Part shown: positions 53,501-64,000 of the stretch, one piece after another | Position numbering within the stretch: position 1 is the stretch's first letter | Layout of the letters: every line of letters begins with the position of its first letter | NCBI GenBank assembly: GCA_037074765.1 | Contig: JBAMDO010000574.1 | Coordinates: 496,001 to 560,000, forward strand | Source of the DNA: Mansonella perstans | Lineage: Eukaryota > Nematoda > Chromadorea > Rhabditida > Onchocercidae | Reading direction: 5' to 3' | Length of the DNA stretch: 64,000 nt | Made by a program: the position numbers and the translations under genes | Notes under the pieces: model-generated | Told to the model about the DNA's origin: nothing | Databases searched by the model: none | What the model saw: only the letters and a program-made list of their open reading frames with translations

Positions 53501-55629
53501 TACGTTGAATTATTTCAGCGGAAGAACAAATATCATACAATGTATGCAAGATATTGAAGCCATACTATGAGATTCAATGTTCCATTGATTCTCTATAAGT
53601 TTGAAAGAATGAAATGAAAGCATAATTTCCTGCTCAATTTGACAATTCATTAAGACAGTCATATAATGGAATCACATAAATGCAAAAGTAAATATAGATG
53701 GAGTTGTCGGAAAGTTATGCTTAAATCCTAACTGATAGTATTGCTGGCCTGGCTAAGGTGTCGTCGAAATTAAGGAAGCCAGAGAAAACGATTGCAGAAA
53801 GATATGTCGTTGCTCTTTTCCTTATAGACTCTTTTCTCTAGGCCAAATGTCAAGGAAAAAATGGCCTGATAAACTTCTGAATAAATTTTATTTTTTCCTC
53901 TTTTTGAGCATTCTAACTTATATTTCTCATTTCTCTATTGGACTGCAAAATGTTTCCAAAGAAATTCCGTTCAATTTTTTTTTCTTCATTGCTTTATAAG
54001 AGAAATTTTTTCTTTTAAAAAATGAGAACAAACAAAAAAGATAAACAAATGTTTTAAGCCAAGAAAGATATCAAAGACATTATTAGTTCCACAGATTTTT
54101 TCAACTTCATATTCACTATATACTATGTTTAGCGCGATATTTTTTGAATTGAATTAATAATGGTAATAGTATGAATAAATAAATGATATTCTGATGAACT
54201 CAACAAGATCATACTGAAAATAATTATGGATCCGGATACTGTCACACAAAATCTACACTGAAAAAAAAATCTTTCATAGACGAAATCAATCAAATTCAAC
54301 AGAGAGTTTCAGGAAGTAGATTAATTTGAAATTGACAGTATCCCAATCATATATTACTTATAACTAAGAAATCATTGAACAGAAAGATCATACTGATAAT
54401 TTGATTATATTAAAAATAATTAGGATGCAAGCAAATATCTGATACTATCTTTGGATAGAGTAATCATCAACTTTCAGCTAAGATATTTCAGTACTCTTAT
54501 TTCTTAAAAATTCCAAGTTTTTCGAAAACGTTTTGGTTTGAAAGGAAAATCTTAACAATATGAAGCATAAATGAAATTTTGAACTTCTCAGCGCATAACT
54601 TCCCCTTTACCATATAATTGTTAAATTAAGAACTCAGCAGTCAAACTTTTTTAGCGTTTCGAACATCGACAAATCACAAGCCATAAAAAAGAGTGACCAC
54701 TGCCCTTAATTGAACGATCTAGATTGTAATAATAGTTGGAAAAAGTAATGAAAGCGAACACACTTTGTTCATAACCGTCCAAACAGCTGCTTGCAACTCT
54801 CGCATTTACCAAACTCTTCTAACTTTGCTATAAAATGAAAACAGTTTCGGAAAATATTTATTTCACAGAAGCCAAAAAACTGGACAAAGTGAACACGAAT
54901 CATTTAGTTTTACTATCAAAAAAACGACTGACCTTGCTACTTTACAAAATAACATTGATTTAAACATATCTTCAACAAAAGAGATGCTAAAAAATGAAAG
55001 TCTCTTGAAAAATGCATCACGCAATTTTTTTATTGAAATATTTCATTTCTGGGAAGTTCGGGACGTAAATCTAGTCAAAATAAGGTATGAAAAAATAATT
55101 TACGATTACGGATCCACGATAGATAAGATTGTGCATTAACATCTAGACAGATATCATCAAATTCATTCTACAGATTAGCAGATCAGATCATGAACACAAA
55201 GTGAAAATCTAGCGGGAATCAAATGACTGGAAGATGAGCTGTTACTGAATGACTTCATGAATAATTTCAAAAAAAATGATTACAAAGTTACTGCATAATG
55301 ATAGACCTAAAAATGCAAAATTTCGGAGACTTGCAAAATTGAACTCGACTGGAGATATTTTATAAAAAACAAACTGTACTGAAGATAATAAGAATCCTTT
55401 AAAATTCATGTTAAATACAAAATTAACACTTCATAATGTGATAAAATAGAAGTGTAAAGAACCGAAGACAACATCTATGTAATTTATATTATTTTATTTT
55501 CAACCAATAATAATATGTTTAATAGCTAAGAGAGTTTAAATTAAATATAATAGACATTATTTTTTTGAACACAATAAGAATACCGAAAGCGCTTTAAATA
55601 ACAAAGCAAAAATGCGACAGCTGCATTTC
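50582..55629. other. Intergenic, about 5 kb, no gene seen
   Basis: AT-rich DNA with only short frames and no protein family recognised on either strand. Contains a TAG/CAG trinucleotide run near 52252-52275. No transposon domains or structural RNA genes noticed. Confidence 0.55.
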
Positions 55630-56928
55630 TTACAGTGCTCCCAAAATTAGACCCACAATCATGCCATATAAAGCCAGAACCTGTAATAATTAAAAAATAA
55701 GAAATTAAAAATCCAACAACGAACTTAGAGTAGATGGACAAATTAAAGTTTATTAAAAAAAGATTAACTCAATTTTTAGTCAGTAATTGTCTTATACAAG
55801 TTCTACTCTTTTCCAATTGGCTCTCTATTAATAGCCTGTGTCTTAACAAATAAAAAATTTAGTTGCAGAATGAATCAATCTGGCATATTTATAAGGAAGG
55901 AAATGACAAGAAATATCTCAGATTGAACGGTGATTACTCTAAGACAACACAGGGTAATTAATGAGAGATTTTCTGTCCACCTGAGTAAATGAACACTTAA
56001 AATTTTAAGATCACGAAAAAAAACCACAAAAATCACCTTTTAAAAAAGAAAAACCAGCTTTTAGAAAAGATACGACCACCAAAACTAACACATATCAACA
56101 AAGAGACAATATTTACCTCGGCGAAGATGAGAATAAGGACTACGCCAGCGAAAAGCCGAGGTTGTTGAGCGATTCCTCTAACTCCGGCATCACCCACAAT
56201 ACCTATGGCATAACCAGCACCGAGACCACACAGACCACATGTAATACCGGCAGCCAAGTGAGAGAAACCTTTATATAAGGTATAACCATCTGAAGCTTTC
56301 GTTACTTGGTTTCCCAAAACTACTGCCACCTGCAATACGAATGAAATATATTATTGCTACATTCCTGAAGACAGTTAATTTGTTGAAATTAAAAAAAACA
56401 ACTTTTGTCTTATTTTTGTTTTGATATTATGATTCATGAGTCATATTAATGATTCAAAGAACTGGGGAACCAGAAGCAATTCTCCAGTAAGTGAAAGAAA
56501 ATCAAATTCAATTGAAACTCTTCTATTAATTGAGATAGAATGTGCATTGAAATACATAAATCAATTCTAAAAAAATCAATATTTCATGTGAATCCTACTT
56601 TAAAAAGGTAAAAGTAGATGAAGACCTGAAACTGTTTACAGATTTATATAGGAAAGTTAAATAATCAAACATATCAATTTAAATGCAAAAAAATACAAAA
56701 ACTTACGACTAGACCGTAAATGGCAATAATACCAGCCATGATTACCGGAATGATAGATTTCATTACCAGTTCTGGACGCATTACGCCCACACTCGCGACA
56801 CCCACAGCTGTTTTAGCAGTTCCATAGGCTGCTCCAAGTACGGTGAATATCTGAGCTGATGCTGCTCCCATATATCCAAAGAAGGGTGAATAAGCTGGAA
56901 GTTCAGCTGCTTCCAAATTGTACGACAT
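55630..56928 (-). CDS. V-ATPase 16-kDa proteolipid (c subunit), VHA-2/3-like
   Basis: c-ring subunit of the vacuolar H+-ATPase Vo sector. Three exons: 56707-56928, 56117-56329 and 55630-55680, in phase, 161 aa plus stop, the size of C. elegans VHA-2/VHA-3. Four hydrophobic helices with the usual Gly/Ala-rich motifs are present: [17 protein letters not shown] (TM1), [19 protein letters not shown] (TM2), [20 protein letters not shown] (TM3) and [20 protein letters not shown] (TM4). The proton-carrying Glu is in TM4 (FAEV). The stop codon TAA at 55630 follows LGAL. A TTATTTCAG acceptor at 56964-56966 lies 35 nt before the ATG and could take a spliced leader. The gene lies 2.04 kb downstream of a second proteolipid gene on the same strand. 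Confidence 0.96.
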
Positions 56929-58966
56929 TTCTCCAAGTTTCCCGTTTATTTGTCAGAGAAAATCTGAAATAAAACTGTCTTGCTATGAGGATGTTTCTTG
57001 CTTGCATTGATAACTAGCAGCGCAGCGTAAATCCGACTTTGCAACTTTTTATTTATAGCTGCACAGAAAAAAAAAACAAATGCAGTGATAAAATCTGAAA
57101 CAGAGATAAGTAAAAGGTGATAGTAATGAATCATCAAACACACTGCTCGGAATAAGATATAAAGCCTACAAAACATTAGAGATTTAAAAACGCAATAAAA
57201 ACTTGAAACCCTTTGAATTTTCGTTTCTTCTGCAAAAGAAATTCATTAAAATTAAAAAAATAAAAGTAAGATAAAGTAGGAACAAATTAGGGGAAAATAG
57301 TTGCTCTATTCATAATTTTTTGAAAACAATTAACTATTGCACTTTCTTCCAGAAAAACAATTTGAACTAAAAACATTTTTAAGTTGGCGAATATCAAAAC
57401 AAAGCAAAGATACTATATTTTCCTCAAAAATAAAGCAATTTATGTATTATCAAAACCACTCTATAAGCATCATTGGGGACTACATATATCTGATTAGCGA
57501 AAGACATTTCAGTAAAGAACAATGAAATTGTGGCCAACTATTGGAAAGTTCGAAGCTCGAAGCACTGCAAAATCAAATCTCCCATTAAATAAATATAATA
57601 TCTCGCAACTTACAAGCAACAAAAAGTTGATGAAAATAACCCTCAGAAAATAAATCTATTACCATCGACAAGAAATTAAATGGAGTTCACCTATCGTAGT
57701 ACAAATAATCAGCAAGAAAATTTGCTATTTTCAATGGAAAAGATGACATAATCATATTAGTCCTCACCTCACTTATCACACTATCTAAGTTGATAAGCCA
57801 AACATAATTTACAGATGTTTGACAGATGAAGTTCGCACGATTCCCTGCAAATGTTTTATGCACATGTGGGAATCTGTGGTAGTGACAATGAATATAAGTG
57901 GTACATTGCAAGAGAAAAGTTTCCGAATGCTAAGAGGAAACGCCCGCATAGAAGGCTAATGAACTTACCATAAGTCAGGTTCAAATATGGTTTGGCAATG
58001 CAAAAAACACACTAGGAAATGATATCACTTCACTCGTAACAGGAATACCAGCTGTCGAATATGGACCAAGATGTCGCCACAATCCCAACTCAGTTTTGTA
58101 AATCTTATTATGTTCGTGACAGCAAACCATCCGACTAAATTCGGAAATGCAAACGCAAACAAAATTTGTAGAGATTTACGATGAAGTTCGGATTTAATCA
58201 CTAATCAAAAACTTGTAGCGGCTTTCTAACTGAAGCCAGTAATGCTTAGATACATATGAAATCTTAAATAATTTGGAATGAATCTTACGTACCAAATGAT
58301 GGATCTTACTTCCTCATCATATCGCATAAAAAGATGAAGAATGATGAACATTCAATCAGATGCCATTAATAGCATTCCGACGTAAAAATTCTTAAATTGG
58401 ACCAATCAATTTCAAAGCAGTTTCAAATTTGGAATAATTCAAATAAATAACTGATAATGAAATTACAAAAATAAGCTGTGAAGCCTGAAGGATGTAAACG
58501 ATAAGTGGAAAAAAAGAACAGCAGCGCAGCATCACAATTTTACTTAAGCATAATATATGATCTATAAACAAAAAAAAAGAAAAATACAAAATGAACAATC
58601 TAACAATATAAAATTATAATACAGTGTTACAAAGTAATACGTACTGAACTTGGATGAGACTTTTCAGGTGCCAATATGCAGCATATTGTTAACTTCGAAT
58701 TTTACTTATATACAGTCATATGTTCAATATTTTTACATCAACAAGAAATTAACGATATCACAGTCGAAATCGATTTCACAATAATATTCAAAAACCTACT
58801 CTGTTATTTTTACTTTAAATCCAAGATTAGTCGAATGATTCCAAATACTTAAGCTACTAAAATTTAACTTCTAAACTTTTCTATCGAAATCTCGGGTCAA
58901 AATTAAAATGTAAAACTAAGATTTATTTTTCCCTTTGTCTGTTGCTTTCATCCAAAATTGGTAAAA
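56929..58966. other. Spacer between the two proteolipid genes
   Basis: No gene seen. If the pair is an operon, this is the intercistronic region and should contain a polyadenylation site for the upstream gene and an SL acceptor for the downstream one; the acceptor at 56964-56966 fits the latter. The spacing is far longer than usual in C. elegans operons. Confidence 0.5.
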
Positions 58967-59880
58967 TTATGCACTCAATAAAAGAGCAACAATAAGGCCG
59001 TACAGAGCGAGCACTTCAGCGAAGATAAGAATCAAAATCATTCCCATAAAAAAGCGCGGCTGTTGCGAAAAAGCCCGGACACTAGAGTCACCGATAATTC
59101 CAATCGCATAACCTGAGCCCCAACCACATAAACCACATACCAGACCTCCAGCAAGCAAACTGAATCCCTGATCAATTCTAAAGCCATCGACGGATGACGT
59201 TACATGACCGGAATATATTACAGAAATCACTAGACCATAAATTGCAATGATACCTGAAAAGTTATATTGTAAGGATCAAAGTTTTATCCACATCTTCCCT
59301 CAATGCATCACTGATTTTCCAGGATTGTTCCCATACAAATAAGGGATTTTTAAAAAATTTTGTCGATAACAAGGGTCATACTAGATGTTCTAACACTCAC
59401 AACTTTATCCAATTTAGCCCCACTAACCGTCAATATTTTTTCTCAAATATCAAATCATTTACTTATAGATGGGGATGCTGGAAGTTTTCTAATGAAAATA
59501 AGCATAGATAATATCAATAGTGCTAAACAAAAAAATAGTATTTTACTCATAACCTGAATTACACAGATAATTCTTTAGAATAAGAAAAGAAATGAAATAA
59601 TCTATTCTATATCGATAAATGTCAGATGAATGTCCTTAAATCATTAACGATTCAATCCTAATAAAAACTTACCAGCCATTACAACAGGTAACATAGCTTT
59701 CATAACAAGATCAGGTCGTGTAACAGCCATGGTAGCAATACTTGTTCCTGATTTCGCAGTACCACAGGCTGATCCTGCAGCTGTGAATATCATTGCAGCG
59801 GATACACCAAGTGTACCAAAAAATGGCCCGTACATTGGAAATTCCGCATCTGTTGGTTCATATATTTCTCTGGCTGACAT
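58967..59880 (-). CDS. V-ATPase proteolipid (c subunit), VHA-1-like
   Basis: Second c-ring subunit. Two exons, 59673-59880 and 58967-59253, joined inside MAG|IIAIYG, give 165 codons (164 aa). The helices include [59 protein letters not shown] and the ion-binding helix [20 protein letters not shown] with its Glu intact. The N-terminus is longer and more acidic ([14 protein letters not shown]) than in the neighbour and sequence identity is moderate, so this is an old paralogue, not a recent copy. The start is fixed by CTGTTGCAG at 59890-59892, leaving a 9-nt leader, the clearest trans-splice-like site in the window. A longer frame continuing upstream would have to run through that acceptor. Confidence 0.95.
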
Positions 59881-59889
59881 CCCGAATTT

Positions 59890-59892
59890 CTG
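59890..59892 (-). promoter_or_regulatory. Probable trans-splice acceptor of the VHA-1-like gene
   Basis: CTGTTGCAG on the minus strand is followed by nine nucleotides and then the ATG at 59880. Suits spliced-leader addition; inferred. Confidence 0.55.
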
Positions 59893-61397
59893 CAACAGTT
59901 TTCTTCCGCATAAAAAAAATCTTTTTAATAATACTACCAAATTTAAGGCTACGTTTCGAGCAAAGTAATCTCCTTTGAAAGGATTCATCCTCTTGCTTCT
60001 TCTTTACATCTTTCTGATCGCTTCTAAAAGGAATATTTTCGATTTGTCAAAAGAAGAATATCAATTTCAAAGAAATGATGTTAAGAATGGATAATACTAT
60101 CATTTCTAGATCAATAGATCACTAATAAGCTCAAGTTGAATTAAGCTCAAAATTTCAAATAAAATTGCTAATTTTTTACTCTTCATACTTCGACTAAAGT
60201 TCATAGTTCATAGAATTAAACGATCCTTTACATTGTTTACATAATGTGGAAAAATAAAAAACTGGTTTGAAGAGTGAAACACGCCCAGAAGTTAAAACTT
60301 AACATAATTAGTTGATCAATTTGATCCTCATAATGAATTATATACGGCAAATCTTTTCTATTATTAAAAGGTCACAAGAATGGAGTTAATCAATAAATTC
60401 AGGTGTTTTTTCAAGAAATACCGGGATGGGAATCGAGAAGAATTGATGACAGCCGCACAACCACTCAAATGCAACGACAACTAAGAAAAATGGCAAGAAC
60501 GATGACGGCATTCATGTGGTTGAGATCACAACACAATGAACAAAAATCAAATGTATTACGGTAATGAGTAGTATATCTATAGATGGTTGGAATGGCTTGT
60601 AAGCGATGCGGTGCGTTGCGTTTCATGTTAGTTTTTCTTGGTAAATTGGCGAGAGACGGATTGAAAAATCGAAGTTGCGGTGTTTTGTTGACGTGATTCT
60701 GCGTGATTGCTAATGTTTATGTCAGATTTACGCTTACCTTTGACCTCTTACTTCTTCCTAATAGTTTAAAAGTAATTGTGGATGTTGCACTTCAACGAGA
60801 TAGAGATGCGAAGTTTGATACTGTGTACTGGAAATTCTCACAGAAACATGCAATCTTCTTTTTGATGATAGAGAATGGAAGGCTCTTTGAAATTCTGAGA
60901 GGAGTGAAGTAAAATAGTATAATTTATTTAAATCCTTAGCCACACTTGTCTGCTTGCCCAAAAAGTTAGCATAGGCCGAAGTCCAAAAAGTTAGCATAGG
61001 CCGAAGTCCAATCCATAAAATTTAGAATCCTATCCAGTTAACTATTTATTATCCCATTAATTGTCTAAAAAGATGTTAAAAAGTGAAATTTGAGGAAATA
61101 ACACAGAAAAGTTTATTTGGATAGTCCCTTGTACATGCTTTATTAGTTGCCACCGTAATTGTAATCAGTAGACATACTTCATAGATCAAAGGTTATAGAT
61201 GATCAATTCTGTCAAACAGTTAAGCTTCGGTGTGTCATTGCTAATATCGTCAAATACAAAAGCATTAAATGCTCAAATGGCATTACCAGTATGAAACGTT
61301 AGAACATCAGATTTCAGGTCATTATCCCGAATTATTTCGATATGAATCCAATGGATTGCTTCCTTTCATTTAAACATTTCACCAAATAGTAATAAAA
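59893..61397. other. Divergent intergenic between VHA-1-like (-) and F-box gene (+)
   Basis: No gene recognised. Contains a 24-bp tandem duplication at 60959-61008. The right end from 61345 is open in one + frame for 77 codons without an ATG and overlaps the proposed first exon of the F-box gene. Confidence 0.5.
60959..61008. repeat. 24-bp tandem duplication
   Basis: CAAAAAGTTAGCATAGGCCG plus AAGTC occurs twice in direct succession, starting near 60960 and 60984, with no differences between copies. Confidence 0.9.
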
Positions 61398-64000
61398 ATG
61401 GTGATGAAGAAACGGAATACAAAAGTGAGACAACTGGAACGACGAAGCAGTACACGAAAAATGGTAACGAGAAAACGCAGGCGAAAAAGAAGCATCGAGA
61501 ATATAGAGGTCGTTACGTGTATTTAATGCGTAAAAACCTCCTTGTAAACTTTCCTGTAACGTATTACTGGTCTTGGTAGGAAGACGTCACTTTGGAGAGA
61601 GATTTTTGGGATCATATTTACGATTATATAATATAAAACTAGAGTACTTCCAGCATTGCTTTTTATTTAGAGCTTTTTCATCCATGGAAGCTTATAATTT
61701 GATTTCGTCCATGTAATGCTGATTAGAATTATCAGATTAAAGTCCGTTTAATTTTTTAGTGAGATGCTTATTTTAAAATGCAGACTATATTGTTTTTAGA
61801 ATGTTAAGTTGCAGTCGATACCTTCCACATGTTCCATACAATCTTTAAATTCATCATCAAAAATGCAAGTAACTGTGCAGAATGACAGGGATGGTGATGA
61901 TTTGGTTGGAGACAATTATTTTCCTTTTCCTGAGCTTCCTTTGAATGTTCAGAAAAAGATTTTATTTTATCTGCCTTTGAAGTTAGTTTCCTTTGCTCTC
62001 TGAGAAGTATACCTTTTTTCTTTTCTGACTGTTATTAGATTTATTATATTTTATCATTAATTGGATTCGCCAAAATCTTAATCATTTTAATTCTAATATA
62101 TTCAGGTGCTGTTGTTTTGCAAGTGCACTTTTACATAAATGCAAACTGCAGATGCCGTGTACGTTTGGAACGTGTATCGATGACATGGAAGAGGTTATTG
62201 AATATATCGTGGCAAAATATTACCTTCGCCGACATACCATCGACCGTAACGAATTCTTTTCAAATTCGGCCAATTGATGACCATCATGTTTGCGGTTTCT
62301 TACAGAAATGCGGGCGTTATTTACGATATATTGATTTCTTTATTCCGCATGTTAATATTGGCAGACATGTATTATTTAGGTAATTTACGTAGTATTGTAA
62401 AAAATGGTTTAAAGGAGTTTGGATTGATTTTTTTTTGCATATTTAAGGATTATCAAAATTTGTTTGGGCATGGGCATCGATGTTTTCATATCTGATCTCA
62501 AGTTTTATGTTTGCAGCATCTGCCAGCGATGTGTAAACTTGCGTGAATTACGTCTAATAACGGATGTAGATGGCTGTGCGATGACAAATTTGCTCAAAGA
62601 GTACAGTCATCAGTTGGCCAAACTCCAATCTCTCAGTATTAGCTATCAGGCGCACGATGAACTGTATAATGGGATGCGGTAACCTGTTTTGGATTTCAGT
62701 TCTGAAAATTTGTTGTGTGATTAAAGGACATTGCTTTTCCACATAATAAAATTATTGATCAAGTTGTCAAGTTTAGCACAGCTTTGAAAAAGTACCTGAT
62801 AAGTGATTTGTTTCTATTTATTTTAATTCATCCAATGTGTGACTCACATGGCTTTCAGCGCTGTGGCTCGTTCGATGACAGAATTACGTTCTTTTCGTTT
62901 GGATTGTTATACAATGCCTGCAAACGTATCTGCTTTATTCCCCAATAGTCCTCATATGAGAATCTATTCACTTTTGTTGAAACAGGTGGGATGCAAGTGA
63001 TATCAATTAAATCTGATTTGTATGTGTTTATTTTGTTCTGGATTTTAAGTTAGGTAAAATTTTTCAGCCAGCCAGTAGTTCACCGCTTAGAAGATCTATT
63101 CTACAGTATGAGTGTAAATATGTTCGTCCTGAATTTGTAACAGATTTCTTTGCTTATTTGGGGGATGTGTATCTCGAGCTTGAACAACTTGATATCTCGT
63201 TTGATACCAATTATTCAGTAAATGAAGAGAAAATATATCATAATTTACGGTTAGTTTCGCTTTTTGTCCCGTGAGATTTTAAATTTATGTTTATTGAGAT
63301 TCGGGATTTAGGTAATATCTTATCGATTTGAAATGACTTCTTCAGTACGATTGGAGCAACGCGTGCATTGAAGCGTTTGAATTTACGAATTGCTGTGTTG
63401 CTGGATAACAGTACGGAATGGTTTGGAACACGAGCTTTACAAGCGCTCGCCTATTTTCCGACACTGACGCACTTATCGCTGTGGACATGCGCTCTACCTT
63501 TCGATTTTCCGCAGATATTAGCAAAATCACCGTTAGCGAATAATCTAACAATGTACGCTGGTTAATAGTTTGTAACTTGTTCATTAATTTGTTAGAGGAA
63601 TGTGATACTGTAGTTCGGTGAGTCATTTTCACTAGGTTATAGGAATAATTCTCTATTTCTTCTGGTATACATGTATGATTTGATTGAAATCCAGCAGTTA
63701 TCTCGTAGAATAAGCGAATTAGTTGGTAAAAAAAGTTTCCTCTCAATTAATGATTTTACTCTTTGTCACATTAAATTAAAGAAACTCTCTTATTCTTGCT
63801 CGGAAATTTTTTAATAAGTGACCAATTTGACATTCAGGCTTCGATTAGCTATCGTGCGTAATCTATCGAACAATATGTTGTGCGCTATATTTCGTGCATT
63901 ACCATCGCTCATTTCATTTTCCTTAATATACAGCATTGATGGACGTTTCATATGCCCAGCTTGCATTGATGTTTTGACTTTCGTGCAGTTATTTCAAGTA
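61398..64000 (+). CDS. F-box / leucine-rich-repeat-like protein, 3' end outside window
   Basis: Likely substrate-recognition subunit of an SCF ubiquitin ligase. Exons well supported by splice sites and phase: 61815-61981 (F-box start FPELPLNVQKKILFYLPLK), one from about 62151 (CRVRLERVSMTWKRLLNISW, completing the F-box) to 62381, about 62517-62680, about 62860-62983, 63068-63250, about 63346-63551, and from about 63838 off the right edge. The exons after the F-box carry LRR-like strands (NLRELRLITD, ELRSFRLDCY, ELEQLDISFD, ALKRLNLRIA, TLTHLSLWTC). The N-terminus is ambiguous: translation may begin at 61863 inside the F-box exon, or a short, very basic exon at 61398-61508 (RKMVTRKRRRKRSIENIE) may join in phase to 61815. 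No relation to a named FBXL could be decided. Confidence 0.8.

Noticed and set aside
59881..59988. Longer N-terminus for the VHA-1-like gene
   Set aside because: The extension runs through a strong acceptor at 59890-59892, and the family start lies just after it.

Overview
The window looks like nuclear DNA of a parasitic nematode, most likely a filarial (spirurid) worm. It is very AT-rich. Its genes are split into many exons of about 35-300 bp by AT-rich GT-AG introns. Several start codons sit 9-35 nt after a strong 3' splice site with no coding exon before it, as expected for spliced-leader trans-splicing. The gene content is also nematode-like: an acetylcholine-gated-chloride-type Cys-loop channel, a serpentine 7TM receptor, an EAT-4/VGLU-like SLC17 carrier, MIG-22, and a pair of V-ATPase proteolipid genes. 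I saw no prokaryotic features, CRISPR arrays, rRNA or tRNA genes. Exon joins were worked out by hand from splice signals and reading phase.

Layout: 1-3114 (-) 3' portion of a Cys-loop anion channel, running off the left edge. 7815-9978 (-) a Vps4/katanin-type AAA ATPase that appears decayed. 11436-13478 (-) a complete Rogdi homologue (6 exons, 323 aa). 13.6-15.03 kb is a cluster of unrelated tandem repeats. 14743-17127 (+) a carbonyl-reductase-like SDR (7 exons, 280 aa). 18115-20071 (-) a 7TM receptor (6 exons, 304 aa). 20.1-28.6 kb is essentially a gene desert. About 28757-34151 (+) an SLC17/VGLUT-like transporter. 35161-40959 (-) the spliceosomal GTPase Snu114/EFTUD2 (21 exons, 971 aa), divergent from 41920-46421 (+) chondroitin polymerizing factor (MIG-22/CHPF). 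47783-50581 (+) a synergin-gamma-like EH-domain protein. 50.6-55.6 kb has no visible gene. 55630-56928 (-) and 58967-59880 (-) are two V-ATPase c-ring subunits in the same orientation. 61.4 kb to the right edge (+) is an F-box/LRR-like protein running off the window.

The genes are mostly unrelated housekeeping and neuronal functions. Two arrangements stand out: the eftu-2/mig-22 head-to-head pair with repeats in the shared promoter interval, and the tandem proteolipid pair, which resembles the C. elegans vha-1/vha-2 operon. Other points of interest are the apparently broken AAA gene, an SLC17 carrier lacking two charged residues important in vertebrate VGLUTs, a 48-codon ORF with a 21-codon internal duplication whose differences are mostly synonymous, and several perfect short-loop hairpins in introns and intergenic DNA.
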